Assembly (NCBI RefSeq): GCF_002936985.1
Contig: NZ_MPZN01000007.1
Span: forward strand, 20,046-84,045
Length of the DNA stretch: 64,000 bases
Origin: Microterricola pindariensis
GTDB taxonomy: Bacteria > Actinomycetota > Actinomycetes > Actinomycetales > Microbacteriaceae
Direction of reading: 5' to 3'
In this document: positions 1 through 8,608 of the stretch, in pieces
Layout: every line of letters starts with the position of its first letter
How positions within the stretch are numbered: the first letter of the stretch is position 1
The notes under the pieces: model-generated
What the model was told of the DNA's origin: nothing
Database searches by the model: none
Seen by the model: only the letters and a program-made list of their open reading frames with translations
Made by a program: the position numbers and the translations under genes

Positions 1-433
1 ACGACTTGATCGGCAGCTCGATGGTCTGGTCGAGCACCGTGATCTGCAGCGGCTTCGTGGTGGTGACGTCCTGCGGGGTCCAGAACTCGGTCGTGTGCGG
101 CACCAGGTCCATGGTGCAGGGCTGGTCGGGCAGTGCCGGAACCTCGATGCTCACCGCGTTGCCCTCGTCGGCCTTCTTCACAACGTTGATGGTGCTGGCG
201 ATGTAGGGGCAGGTCGAGCTGCCGAAGAGGGTGATGGCGATCTTGTCGCCCTCCGAAACCCAGGCGGCCTGCGGCTCGCCGGTCACGTCGCCGCTCGGCT
301 CAGTCCCCTCGGGGAAACCGGGGAAGTTGCCCGTCGGAGTGTTGCCGATCGGGGCGCAGCCGGTGAGCAGCAGGGCGGACGCCGCAACCACGGTTGCGAG
401 CACGAGACGACGGGTACGCAGGGTAGTAGCCAT
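1..433 (-). CDS. lipoprotein, 3' end outside window
   Basis: Partial gene: the ATG is at 433 and the frame stays open for 144 codons to the window edge, so the stop is not seen. The N-terminus has arginines, a hydrophobic stretch and a lipobox (LLLTGC), so the product should be a lipid-anchored exported protein. It is clearly paralogous to the next gene (488-925): both carry GSSTCP and, later, LPDQPCT.DLVPHTT, each with a cysteine. I recognise no family with a known function. A -10-like hexamer TAGAGT (440-445, minus strand) lies exactly 6 nt from the ATG and no ribosome-binding site is visible, so the mRNA is probably leaderless. Confidence 0.75.
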   Translation of the reverse strand, partial: MATTLRTRRLVLATVVAASALLLTGCAPIGNTPTGNFPGFPEGTEPSGDVTGEPQAAWVSEGDKIAITLFGSSTCPYIASTINVVKKADEGNAVSIEVPALPDQPCTMDLVPHTTEFWTPQDVTTTKPLQITVLDQTIELPIKS

Positions 434-487
434 GCCGCCACTCTAGTGGCGGCGGCGGCGGCGTCACCAGCATCTCGCCGGGCGTGG

Positions 488-925
488 CTAACGGCGCCCG
501 GGCAGGGTCAGGCTGGTGCCGTCGAGCACGATCGTGACGTCGGAGCTCGTCGCCGTGTCGCTCGGCGTCGTGAAGACCGTGGTGTGCGGCACGAGGTCGC
601 GCGTGCACGGCTGGTCGGGCAGCGGTGCCTGCTCAGCGGTGAACGCGTTCGAGGAGGTCTGCGTCAGCGACTCGACGATTGGCGGGCAGGTCGAGCTGCC
701 CCAGAGCGTGATGCCGATCTGCGCCCCGTCCTGCAGCCAGTACAGCTGCGGCTCGCCACTCGGGTTCTGCGGTAGCCCGACCATGCCCTCCGGCAGGCCG
801 GAGTAGTCCTCGACGGCGCTGAGCGAGCCGCCCGATCCGGCGCCCGGCGTGCTCGCACAGGCGCTGATTCCCACGACGACGGTGGCCGCGAGAAGCAGCG
901 CGGCAGCGGCACGAAAGCTCTTCAT
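488..925 (-). CDS. small lipoprotein, paralog of neighbour
   Basis: 145-residue exported protein with a signal sequence and lipobox ending at ISAC, followed by a Gly/Ser-rich linker. It shares the blocks LPEG (LPEGMVG here, FPEG in the neighbour), I.LWGSSTCP and LPDQPCTRDLVPHTT with the gene at 1-433, so the pair arose by tandem duplication. Two conserved cysteines could form a disulfide (inference). Function unknown. The ATG at 925 is preceded by TAGTCT (932-937, minus strand) with a 6-nt gap and no Shine-Dalgarno, pointing to a leaderless transcript. It is divergent from the pirin gene, whose own -10-like hexamer lies 18 bp away. Confidence 0.8.
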   Translation of the reverse strand: MKSFRAAAALLLAATVVVGISACASTPGAGSGGSLSAVEDYSGLPEGMVGLPQNPSGEPQLYWLQDGAQIGITLWGSSTCPPIVESLTQTSSNAFTAEQAPLPDQPCTRDLVPHTTVFTTPSDTATSSDVTIVLDGTSLTLPGRR

Positions 926-931
926 GCGGCC

Positions 932-960
932 AGACTACCGGCTCGGCGCAGGCCTAGGCT
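932..960. promoter_or_regulatory. back-to-back -10 hexamers, leaderless genes
   Basis: TAGTCT on the minus strand (937-932) and TAGGCT on the plus strand (955-960) each sit 6 nt from the start codons at 925 and 967. The spacing puts transcription starts at or next to the start codons. No convincing -35 hexamers are visible. Confidence 0.5.
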
Positions 961-966
961 GGAGCC

Positions 967-1998
967 ATGAGCAACCTCGAGCGTGACCCGGCCGAGCTCG
1001 TCTGCGAGTACATCGCGGCGGTGACGGATGCCGGGCCGCCCCCGGTCGAGGTGTTGCTGCCGCGCGACGTACCCCTCGGCGGGCCGCGGGCCATGCCGGT
1101 GCGGCGCACCCTGCCCCAGCGCGGGCGCACCACGATCGGCGCCTGGTGCTTCGCCGACCACTATGGCCCGGACGACGTCGCCGCCACCGGCGGGATGGTG
1201 GTGCCGCCGCATCCGCACACCGGCCTGCAGACGGCCAGCTGGCTGTTCGAGGGCGAGATCGAGCACCGCGACAGCGTCGGCAGCCACGCCATGGTGCGGC
1301 CGGGCGAGCTCAACCTGATGACGGCCGGGCGCGGCATCTCGCACTCGGAGGTGTCCACCCCGGGCACGACTGTGCTGCACGGCGTGCAGCTCTGGATCGT
1401 GCTGCCGGATGCCGCGCGCACCGTGCAGCCCTTCTTCGAGCGGCACGACGCCCGCCGCCTGCAGCGCGGCGACGCGACGGCCCAGGTGTTCGTGGGCGCC
1501 CTCGCCGACGAGCCCGCCCCGGCCGTCGGCCCCGACGCGGCGGCGCCCACCGTCTTCTCCGCCCTGCTCGGCGCGCAGCTCGACCTGCCGGCCGGCGGCA
1601 CGCTGACGCTCGCGCTCGACCCGGGCTTCGAGCACGGCCTGTTGGTGGACGCCGGGCCGGTCACGCTCGACGACGCCGCCGGCAACGGCGGCACGCTGCT
1701 GGCCCGGTCAGAGCTCGGCTACCTGGCCCCCGGCCGGGCATCCGTCACGCTGCGCGCCGGCGACTCCCCCGTGCGCCTCGTGATGCTGGGCGGCGAGCCG
1801 TTCCCCGAGCAGATCGTGATGTGGTGGAACTTCATCGGACGCAGCCACGACGAGGTCGTCGAGTATCGCGACGACTGGCAGCATGACGTGATCGCGGGCG
1901 CGGCCGCATCCGGCCGCTTCGGCACCGTCGCCGACTACCCCGGCCCGGCGCTGCCGGCCCCGGCTCTGCCGACCGTGCGCCTCAAGCCCCGCGGCTAG
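967..1998 (+). CDS. pirin family protein
   Basis: 343 residues, a little longer than the ~290-residue classical pirin. The N-terminal cupin holds the metal-site region: HPHTGLQT around residue 80, a downstream IEHRDS block, then GRGISHSE. These supply the two His and the His/Glu expected of the non-haem iron site. The C-terminal cupin contains the FIGRSH-type block near residue 290. Some family members are quercetin 2,3-dioxygenases and others are redox sensors; the sequence does not say which applies here. The start is the ATG that follows TAGGCT by 6 nt, consistent with a leaderless mRNA. It converges on cls across a perfect inverted repeat that may terminate both transcripts. Confidence 0.88.
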   Translation: MSNLERDPAELVCEYIAAVTDAGPPPVEVLLPRDVPLGGPRAMPVRRTLPQRGRTTIGAWCFADHYGPDDVAATGGMVVPPHPHTGLQTASWLFEGEIEHRDSVGSHAMVRPGELNLMTAGRGISHSEVSTPGTTVLHGVQLWIVLPDAARTVQPFFERHDARRLQRGDATAQVFVGALADEPAPAVGPDAAAPTVFSALLGAQLDLPAGGTLTLALDPGFEHGLLVDAGPVTLDDAAGNGGTLLARSELGYLAPGRASVTLRAGDSPVRLVMLGGEPFPEQIVMWWNFIGRSHDEVVEYRDDWQHDVIAGAAASGRFGTVADYPGPALPAPALPTVRLKPRG

Positions 1999-2043
1999 CC
2001 CCGCGCCCCCGCGCCCTTCCCCCGTCCCCCGCCCCACACCCCT

Positions 2044-2105
2044 CGTCGAGACTGCGCGACTTGTAGTTCACGGCGCTTCGAACTACAAGTCGCGCAGTCT
2101 CGACG
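2044..2105. repeat. perfect 26-bp inverted repeat, copy 1
   Basis: Arms 2044-2069 and 2080-2105 are perfectly complementary over 26 bp around a 10-nt loop. The arm core reads GAGACTGCGCGACTTGTAGT. It lies between the convergent pirin and cls genes, so it could act as a bidirectional terminator, but there is no T-tract. A second copy with a compensated base change occurs at 40083-40138. Confidence 0.85.
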
Positions 2106-2157
2106 TAGGGACAGGGACAGGGGGTGGGGTGCGGAAGGAGCGGGCGAGGGGCGGGGG

Positions 2158-3636
2158 CTACTGCAGCGCCGAGGTGAGGCGGGCCAGCCCGTCGAGCACG
2201 GTGGAGCGGAGCGGCTGCTTCATCCACTCGTCCAGGGTGAGCTCCTTGCTGACGGAGCGGTAGTGGTCCTCGACGGCGCGCATGTCGCGCACGAAGCTCT
2301 CTCCGCGCACGAGCATCGAGACCTCCATGTTGAGGCCGAAGGAGCGCATGTCCATGTTGCTGGAGCCGATCACGGCCACGTCGTCGTCGATCGTGAAGTG
2401 CTTGGAGTGCAGGATGTACGGCGACTTGTACTGGTAGATGCGCACCCCGGCCCGCAGCAGGGCCTCGTAGTAGGAGCGCTGCGCGTGCCAGACCAAGGCT
2501 TGGTCGCCGATCTCCGACACGAACAGGTCGACCGGGACGCCGCGCTCGACCGCCGTGGTGATGGCGTAGAGCATCGACTCGTCCGGCACGAAGTACGGGC
2601 TGGTGATGACGATGCGGTGCTGCGCGCCGTAGAGCAGCGCGAGGAACAGGCGCAGGTTGTTCTCGCCCTCGAAGCCGGGCCCGCTCGGCACCACCTGGCA
2701 CTCCAGCAGGGCGGGGTCGTCGATCGACTCGAGCACCCGCGCCTCGTTCTCGAGCAGCTCCTCGGACTCGATGTACCAGTCGGTGATGAAGATGAGGTTG
2801 AGGGCGTCGACGACGGGCCCCTCGACGCGGGTGACCAGCTCCTGCCACTTGAGGCCGCGCTTGATGTTGGTGCGCTTGTTGTAGCTGCGGTCGATCAGGT
2901 TGAGCGAGCCCATGAACGCGGACTTCCCGTCGACGACGAGGATCTTGCGGTGGTTGCGCAGGTCCGGCCGCTGGAAGTGGCCGCGGAACGGCTGCACGGG
3001 CAGCATCTGATGCCACGTCGCGCCCATCTCGGTGAGGCGGCGTACCGTGTGCTTGAAGCCCTTGCTCCGCCAGGACGCCCAGTGGTCGAACAAGACGCGC
3101 ACGGTCACGCCGCGCGCGACGGCCCGCTCGAGCGCGTCGAAGAAGACGGCCGTGGTCTGGTCGCAGGAGAGGATGTAGAACTCGACGTGCACGTACTTCG
3201 TGGCGCGGTCGACCTCGTCGGCCATCGCCTGGATCGTGCCGTCGTAGTCCTCGAGCAGCGTCGCGGAATTGCCGTCGACCATCGGCATCGAGGTGAGGTT
3301 GCGGTTCAGCTGGGCCACCGAGGCGAACCACTCCGGCCACTCCTCGTTGTGCGGCCGGCCGCCCGGCACATCGGAGTTGGCGCGGATGAACGCGTCCATC
3401 CGGCGTTGCTTGGCCATTCGCTTGCGCGGCAGCTTGGGGTTGCCGATCAGCAGGAACAGCAGGATCCCGATGTACGGGATGAAGAAGACCGCGAGCAGCC
3501 AGGCCATGCCGGCCGTTGGACGGCGGTTGCGCGGGATGATGATGATCGCCGCAACGCGGACCGCGAGGTCCACGAACAGCAGAAGGAAGATGATGACGAG
3601 CGACGTGTCCGAGGGATCCGTGAAGTCAATCAGCAT
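2158..3636 (-). CDS. cls: cardiolipin synthase (phospholipase D family)
   Basis: 492 residues, the usual length for bacterial Cls. Two N-terminal membrane segments (about residues 12-35 and 43-65) end in GNPKLP. Two phospholipase-D HKD motifs follow: HRKILVVDGKSAFMGS near residue 230 and HSKHFTIDDDVAVIGSSNMD near residue 410. The enzyme condenses phosphatidylglycerol, or PG with a CDP-lipid, to cardiolipin at the membrane. The end is separated from the pirin gene by the inverted repeat at 2044-2105. The start at 3636 is 5 bp downstream of the end of the small membrane protein gene at 3642-3818, so the two are likely co-transcribed. Confidence 0.92.
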   Translation of the reverse strand: MLIDFTDPSDTSLVIIFLLLFVDLAVRVAAIIIIPRNRRPTAGMAWLLAVFFIPYIGILLFLLIGNPKLPRKRMAKQRRMDAFIRANSDVPGGRPHNEEWPEWFASVAQLNRNLTSMPMVDGNSATLLEDYDGTIQAMADEVDRATKYVHVEFYILSCDQTTAVFFDALERAVARGVTVRVLFDHWASWRSKGFKHTVRRLTEMGATWHQMLPVQPFRGHFQRPDLRNHRKILVVDGKSAFMGSLNLIDRSYNKRTNIKRGLKWQELVTRVEGPVVDALNLIFITDWYIESEELLENEARVLESIDDPALLECQVVPSGPGFEGENNLRLFLALLYGAQHRIVITSPYFVPDESMLYAITTAVERGVPVDLFVSEIGDQALVWHAQRSYYEALLRAGVRIYQYKSPYILHSKHFTIDDDVAVIGSSNMDMRSFGLNMEVSMLVRGESFVRDMRAVEDHYRSVSKELTLDEWMKQPLRSTVLDGLARLTSALQ

Positions 3637-3641
3637 GGAGC

Positions 3642-3818
3642 TCAGTGAGCCGGCTTGTCGAGACCCAGCCGGGCGCGCTCTTCGGCCTCAATCTTGGCGT
3701 ACACCTTGCGCTCCGTGCGGTCTGCGCGAATGATCGAGCGCATCACGAGCCAGAAAATGCCTCCGACAAGCAGCGTCGGCAGAACCGACCACACCGCGTT
3801 CACCCAATAGATATCCAT
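3642..3818 (-). CDS. 58-residue single-span membrane protein
   Basis: 58 residues: a short N-terminus (MDIYWVN), one hydrophobic span (about residues 8-30, SVLPTLLVGGIFWLVM), then a charged, probably helical tail with RADRTERKVYAKIEAEERAR. I chose the ATG at 3818 because a GGAG ribosome-binding site lies 7 nt upstream; the frame extends further upstream but without a better site. Small proteins of this shape lie near cls or lysS in many Actinobacteria, but I know no assigned function. The gene is 5 bp before cls, suggesting an operon. Confidence 0.7.
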   Translation of the reverse strand: MDIYWVNAVWSVLPTLLVGGIFWLVMRSIIRADRTERKVYAKIEAEERARLGLDKPAH

Positions 3819-3912
3819 AGCCACTCCAGAATACGTTGCTTTCGGCGCCGCCGTGGGCGCACGCGCTGATTGAGGGGCGGATGCCGGCTGCACCGGCATC
3901 CGCACCCTCACA

Positions 3913-4068
3913 TCAGGATCCGCCGGTGATGATTCCCCAGATGCCGCTGCCCAGCATGTACACGCCGATGCCGCCGGCGATGATCCAGAAGGCGAGCCGG
4001 TTGTTCGAGACCCGCTTGGGGTCCTTCGGCGGGTCCGTCTCGCTCTTCGGCAGGAACTCGTTGCTCAT
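3913..4068 (-). CDS. 51-residue single-span membrane protein
   Basis: A 51-codon gene starting ATG AGC AAC GAG at 4068 and ending TGA at 3913. The first 20 residues are hydrophilic with DPPKDPKR, followed by a span AFWIIAGGIGVYMLGSGIWGII. This matches the short actinobacterial membrane proteins commonly annotated as hypothetical next to lysS. The start lies 13 bp downstream of the lysS stop, so it is probably the second gene of a lysS operon. No function can be assigned. Confidence 0.65.
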   Translation of the reverse strand: MSNEFLPKSETDPPKDPKRVSNNRLAFWIIAGGIGVYMLGSGIWGIITGGS

Positions 4069-4081
4069 GGCGTGCCTCGTT

Positions 4082-5605
4082 CTACTTGACCAGCGGGAAC
4101 AGGATGGTTTCGCGGATGCCGAGGCCGGTGAGGGCCATCAGCAGGCGGTCGATGCCCATGCCCATGCCGCCGGTCGGCGGCATGCCGAACTCGAGGGCGC
4201 GCAGGAACTCCTCGTCGAGGCGCATCGCCTCGGGGTCGCCGCCGGCGGCCAGCGTCGCCTGCTCGACGAAGCGCTCGCGCTGGATGACGGGGTCGACGAG
4301 CTCGGAGTATCCGGTGGCCAGCTCGAAGCCGCGGATGTAGAGGTCCCACTTCTCGACGACGCCCGGGATGGAGCGGTGGCCGCGCACGAGGGGGCTGGTG
4401 TCGACGGGGAAGTCCATCACGAAGGTGGGCCGCACGAGGTCGCCCTTGACGAAGTGCTCCCAGAGCTCTTCGACGTACTTGCCGTGGATCGGGTGGTCGA
4501 TCTCGATGCCCTCGCGCTCGGCCAGGGCCTTGAGCTCGGCGATCGGGGTCTCCGGCGTGAAGCTGGTGCCGGCGGCCGCGTTGAGGCTGTCGTACATCGA
4601 GATGCGGTCCCACTGGCCGCCGAGGTCGAACTCGGTGCCGTCGGCCCAGGTCACGACGTGCCCACCCGCGATGGAGGTGGCGGCATCCTGGATCAGCTTC
4701 TGGGTGAGGTCGGCGATCGAGTTGTAGTCGCCGTAGCCCTGGTAGGCCTCCAACATGGCGAACTCGGGGCTGTGCGTGGAGTCAGCGCCCTCGTTGCGGA
4801 AGTTGCGGTTGATCTCGAAGACGTGGTCGATGCCGCCGACGACGGCGCGCTTGAGGTAGAGCTCCGGCGCGATGCGCAGGAACAGCTCGGTGTCGAAGGC
4901 ATTCGAGTGGGTGACGAAGGGGCGTGCGGATGCGCCGCCGTGCATGACCTGCAGCATCGGGGTCTCGACCTCGATGAATCCGAGCTCGTCGAAGGTGCGG
5001 CGGAGGCTGGCGACGGCCTTGGCGCGGGCGATGACGTTGGTGCGGGCCTGCTCGCGGGCGATCAGGTCGAGGTAGCGGCTGCGCACCCGGTTCTCTTCGC
5101 TCAGGTCGTTGTGCAGGTTCGGCATCGGCAGCAGCGTCTTGGATGCGATCTGCCAGCTGTCGGCCATGATCGACAGCTCGCCGCGACGGCTGGAGATGAC
5201 CTCGCCATGTACGAAGACGTGGTCGCCGAGGTCGACGAGGTCCTTCCACTCGGCCAGGCTCTCCTCGCCGACCTCGGCGAGGCTGACCATGGCCTGGATG
5301 CGGCTGCCGTCGCCGGCCTGCAGCGTGGCGAAGCAGAGCTTGCCGGTGTTGCGCAGGTACATGACGCGGCCGGCCACGCCGACGATCTCGCCGGTGGCGG
5401 TGTCGGGCTCGAGCTCGCCGAAGCGGGCCCGCAGTTCGGGGATCGTCGTGGTGACGGGGACGCTCACCGGGTAGGCGCCGCCACCGAGGTCGGCCGCGGC
5501 TGCGATGAGCCGCTCGCGCTTGGCCAGTCGCACGGCCTTTTGCTCAGAGACGTCTGCTGCAATCTCTTCGGCTGTGGGCTCGGGCGAGGTGGGGGCGTCG
5601 GCCAT
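4082..5605 (-). CDS. lysS: lysyl-tRNA synthetase, class II
   Basis: 507 residues. An N-terminal OB-fold anticodon-binding domain is followed by a class II catalytic core: motif 2 region [20 protein letters not shown] and motif 3 [16 protein letters not shown] near the C-terminus. It charges tRNA-Lys with lysine in the cytosol. I start it at the ATG at 5605 (MADAPTSPE), which has a GGAG site 5 nt upstream, rather than 17 codons further upstream. The following gene is the 51-residue membrane protein at 3913-4068. Upstream lies 275 bp without a gene that contains a copy of a dispersed repeat. Confidence 0.95.
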   Translation of the reverse strand: MADAPTSPEPTAEEIAADVSEQKAVRLAKRERLIAAAADLGGGAYPVSVPVTTTIPELRARFGELEPDTATGEIVGVAGRVMYLRNTGKLCFATLQAGDGSRIQAMVSLAEVGEESLAEWKDLVDLGDHVFVHGEVISSRRGELSIMADSWQIASKTLLPMPNLHNDLSEENRVRSRYLDLIAREQARTNVIARAKAVASLRRTFDELGFIEVETPMLQVMHGGASARPFVTHSNAFDTELFLRIAPELYLKRAVVGGIDHVFEINRNFRNEGADSTHSPEFAMLEAYQGYGDYNSIADLTQKLIQDAATSIAGGHVVTWADGTEFDLGGQWDRISMYDSLNAAAGTSFTPETPIAELKALAEREGIEIDHPIHGKYVEELWEHFVKGDLVRPTFVMDFPVDTSPLVRGHRSIPGVVEKWDLYIRGFELATGYSELVDPVIQRERFVEQATLAAGGDPEAMRLDEEFLRALEFGMPPTGGMGMGIDRLLMALTGLGIRETILFPLVK

Positions 5606-5795
5606 GTCTACTCCGTGAACTGGGGCTGGATGCGGGGTATCAAGACGTATACACACGCAGCTTCAAGAGTACCGGCAGTGGACTGGGCATCTGCCCGGCT
5701 GATTCGGCGGTGCACTTCAGCGCCGCCGCTGCCGTCCCGCACCCGGGCTGCCGCCCTCCCCGCCGGCTGGAGAGAGTGCCAGCCGACGCGCGCAT

Positions 5796-5830
5796 CCCGT
5801 TGGCTCGAGGGAGCGCCAGCGACCGAAGCC
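5796..5830. repeat. dispersed repeat copy 5' of HNH gene
   Basis: Reads TTGGCTCGAGGGAGCGCCAG then CGACCGAAGCC. The same element, same orientation, recurs at 7591-7620, beyond the other end of the HNH gene. The reverse complement occurs at 40771-40807, 40828-40864, 51141-51174 and 51332-51368. A weaker copy (GGCTGGAGAGAGTGCCAGCC) precedes it at about 5764-5783. Confidence 0.75.
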
Positions 5831-5880
5831 CTGGGCGTCTCGCGGGATCGGGTTGCGCGCGTCTCGATTCGGCCGCGGGT

Positions 5881-7317
5881 CTACTCGACGAGCACGGGCT
5901 GGCGCTCGCGCTGCTGTTCGAGGAGGTCGGCCAGTTGGGTGCGGGACTTCGTGGATCTTCGCCACGGGGTGTCGGCCTCGCTGCGGCCGTTCCGCAGCCA
6001 GGGCGGCGGCTTCACGAACGGGACGCCGCCGATCATCAGGATGTGCCAGCCGCTGGTCTCGATGGTGCGGTGGTGGAACCAACAGAGCAGCACCCCGTTG
6101 CAGGTCTCAGTCTCGCCACCATCCCGGTACGCGATGACGTGGTGGATCTCCGACCACGCCGCGGGGATCGTGCAGCCGGGAATGATGCAGCCGCCGTCGC
6201 GGAGGCTGATCGCCCGCCGCTGGGCCGCGTTGAACACCCGGTCGGTGCTGCTCAGGCTGACCAGGCGCCCGTCGTCGCCGATCAGCACGTGCTGGAGGCC
6301 ACCCGCACAGACGAACTGCTCGACGGCGCGCAGGGAGATTGGCGCCTCGCAGCCCTCAATGAAGCCGGCGCCGCTGCCGGCGGCCAGGTCGGCCTGCCGC
6401 ACCGACACCAGCACGGTCGGGGCGGCGCCGCCCATCGTCGGGGCGGCCGCGCTGCGGGCGGCCCCGTCGATCAGGCTCGCGAAGACATCGTGCCGGGCCT
6501 GCGCGGTCGCCCGCGGGTCCTTCGGCTGGTCCGGGTCGGGGTCGGGGTCGGCGAAGGTGGGCTTCGAGCGCGGGCTCAGGTACGCGTTCAGCAGGGTCTC
6601 GAACTTGGCGTCGATCTCCGGCAGGAGTGCCATCTTGCGGTGCACCAGGCCGTCCCGGGTGAGGCCGCCGCTGATGCCGCGGGCGCCCATCGCCCGCTCC
6701 TCGGCCGGGATCGTGCCGTCCTCATCGAGGACGCTCTCCCAGACGCGGGCCTGGCCGCGGACCTCGTCGGCGCCGAACGGCAGCGCGGATTCGAGGGTGG
6801 GGCCGGTGGCGGCCGCGACGAGCGCGGTCTCAGCGAGCTCGACGTTGAGATCGCCGACCCGGCCGCGGATCGGGTCCAGGGTGTCGACGATGGCCAGGGC
6901 ACTGTCGTAGCCGAGGGTGCCGGACCGGAGTGCCGTACTTGCCTCCGGGAACGCGGCGGGGAGAGTTTCGCCGCTCAGCGCGGTGCGCGGCCGGGTGGCC
7001 GCCCCGAGGCGCATCCGTTGCGTGATCGTCCGCTCGGAGGCCAGCGTCACGCGGGCGAGGAGTTCGACCCCGTTGCGGCAGCCCTTCTTGGCCGAGAGCC
7101 GGTCGTCGCCGAGTTCCCGGCGGGAGCGGGCGCCGACTTCGCCGGCCAGGCGCACCCGCCAGGAATCGACCAGCATCCCGACCCTCTCGACGGCCGCTGT
7201 CAGCTGCAGGAGCGGGCCGTCGTGCAGCAGCCGCTCGTCCACCCCGGACAGCGCCGCGGCCAGCCCGAGGTGGGCGGCGGCGACGTCTTCTGTGGCTTCC
7301 GGGATGGCTGTTCGCAT
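5881..7317 (-). CDS. DUF222/HNH endonuclease-domain protein
   Basis: 478 residues. The first ~300 form the alpha-helical DUF222 region typical of the actinobacterial 13E12-type repeat family. The C-terminus has an HNH nuclease motif: C-x4-C in IIPGCTIP, the histidine pair in SEIHHVIAY, then NGVLLCWFHH. Such genes occur in many near-identical copies per genome and are suspected mobile or selfish elements; their substrate is unknown. The ATG at 7317 follows TAGAAT (7324-7329, minus strand) by 6 nt with no Shine-Dalgarno, so the mRNA is probably leaderless. Copies of one dispersed repeat flank the gene on both sides (5796 and 7591). Confidence 0.85.
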   Translation of the reverse strand: MRTAIPEATEDVAAAHLGLAAALSGVDERLLHDGPLLQLTAAVERVGMLVDSWRVRLAGEVGARSRRELGDDRLSAKKGCRNGVELLARVTLASERTITQRMRLGAATRPRTALSGETLPAAFPEASTALRSGTLGYDSALAIVDTLDPIRGRVGDLNVELAETALVAAATGPTLESALPFGADEVRGQARVWESVLDEDGTIPAEERAMGARGISGGLTRDGLVHRKMALLPEIDAKFETLLNAYLSPRSKPTFADPDPDPDQPKDPRATAQARHDVFASLIDGAARSAAAPTMGGAAPTVLVSVRQADLAAGSGAGFIEGCEAPISLRAVEQFVCAGGLQHVLIGDDGRLVSLSSTDRVFNAAQRRAISLRDGGCIIPGCTIPAAWSEIHHVIAYRDGGETETCNGVLLCWFHHRTIETSGWHILMIGGVPFVKPPPWLRNGRSEADTPWRRSTKSRTQLADLLEQQRERQPVLVE

Positions 7318-7460
7318 ACCACAATTCTACGGAAGAATGGGCGCCCCAAACGGATTAAATCCCTGATGTGGATAACTTTTAGTCGTGTCGGTCGGGTGCG
7401 GTAGCGTCGGAAGTGGCGCCGTGGCCGGGCTGGAAACCGGGCTTCGGTCGCTCGTTCCTC

Positions 7461-7620
7461 GCTCCCTCAGCCGACGTGGTGAGGCATCGCTCCCTCAGCC
7501 GACGTGGTGAGGCATCGCTCCCTCAGCCGACGTGGTGAGGCATCGCTCCCTCAGCCGACGTGGAGAGAGGGACGCGGGAGTCGCACGCTGGCTGGAGGGA
7601 GTACCAGCGACCGAAGCCAA
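7461..7620. repeat. 28-bp tandem repeat and dispersed repeat copy
   Basis: This fills most of the gene-free stretch 7318-7753. Three full 28-bp units (7461-7488, 7489-7516, 7517-7544; unit begins GCTCCCTCAGCCGACGTGGT) and a partial fourth (7545-7563) stand head to tail with no spacers. A copy of the GGAGGGAGTACCAGCGACCG element follows at 7591-7620. The remaining bases (7318-7440 and 7621-7753) hold the HNH promoter and otherwise nothing I recognise. Confidence 0.85.
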
Positions 7621-7753
7621 CACCGTTGAGCGGTCCCAGAAAGCTGAGGACCGCTGCCCCGATAAGCGGGTGAGGGCCGCAGGGTGGCCCCTCGCCCGAG
7701 CTCTCCGGACGCCCCTGCCGGCTGGCGCCGCGGGCGCGCGCCGAGTGAGGGAT

Positions 7754-8608
7754 CTAGCCGATCGTGATGGCGGCGTTGTCGATCAGCCGCGTGGCGCCGA
7801 CGCGGGCCGCGATGAGGGCGAGCGCCCGCCCGCGGTAGTGCTCGTCGACGGGCAGGAACGTCTCCGGGTCGACGACGACGAGGTAGTCCAGCGTGACCTG
7901 GTCGTGGTCGCCGAAGCTGGCCGTCGCCTCGGCGAGCAGCTCGACGAGGCCCTCGCGCGCCGCGGCATCCGCCGCCTGCAGGGCCGCGCTCAGCGCCAGC
8001 GCGGCCTCCCGCGCGGTCGCGTCGAGGAAGCGGTTGCGGCTGGAGAGCGCCAGCCCGTCGGCCTCGCGCACGGTCGGGACGACCTCGAGATCGAGCGGTA
8101 GGTTGAGGTCGGCGAGCATTCGGCGCACGAGGAAGACCTGCTGGGCGTCCTTCTGGCCGAACAGCGCCACGTCGGGGCCGACGATGTTGAACAGCTTGGC
8201 CACCACGGTGAGCATGCCGTCGAAGTGGCCGGGCCGGGTCGCGCCCTCGAGCAGAGTGCCGACGTGGCCGGCGGTCACCCGAGTCTCGCTCTCGCCGCTC
8301 GGGTACATCTCGCGCGCAGAGGGGGCGAAGACGAAGTCGACGCCCTCCGCGGCGAGCAGAGCCAGGTCGGCGTCGAGCGTGCGCGGGTAGGCGTCGAGGT
8401 CCTCCCCCGCGCCGAACTGCAGCGGGTTGACGAAGATCGACACGACCACGACATCGGCCAGCTCGCGGGCGCGGCGCACCAGGCTGAGGTGCCCCTCGTG
8501 CAGGGCGCCCATCGTGGGCACGAGGGCGAGGGTCATTCCCCCCGCCCGCTTCCGCTCGAGTGCCGCGCGGGTGGCGCGGACGGTGGTCAACAGCTGCGGG
8601 GCGGTCAC
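7754..8608 (-). CDS. panC: pantothenate synthetase
   Basis: 284 residues. It joins pantoate and beta-alanine with ATP to make pantothenate in the cytosol. The N-terminal nucleotidyl-transferase signature is clear: [19 protein letters not shown] (HxGH), then [15 protein letters not shown] and SSRN.FL. The start is GTG at 8608, overlapping the preceding stop by 4 bp (GTGA), with an AGAGGAG site upstream, so translation is coupled to the upstream gene. It is the last gene of the long minus-strand folate/pantothenate block. Confidence 0.94.
   Translation of the reverse strand: MTAPQLLTTVRATRAALERKRAGGMTLALVPTMGALHEGHLSLVRRARELADVVVVSIFVNPLQFGAGEDLDAYPRTLDADLALLAAEGVDFVFAPSAREMYPSGESETRVTAGHVGTLLEGATRPGHFDGMLTVVAKLFNIVGPDVALFGQKDAQQVFLVRRMLADLNLPLDLEVVPTVREADGLALSSRNRFLDATAREAALALSAALQAADAAAREGLVELLAEATASFGDHDQVTLDYLVVVDPETFLPVDEHYRGRALALIAARVGATRLIDNAAITIG

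Noticed and set aside
3836..6910. 1024-codon open frame opposite lysS and the HNH gene
   Set aside because: Antisense shadow in high-GC DNA; the opposite strand has recognisable enzymes.
7461..7563. 28-bp repeats that might be a CRISPR array
   Set aside because: Units are head to tail with no spacers, and no cas genes are near.
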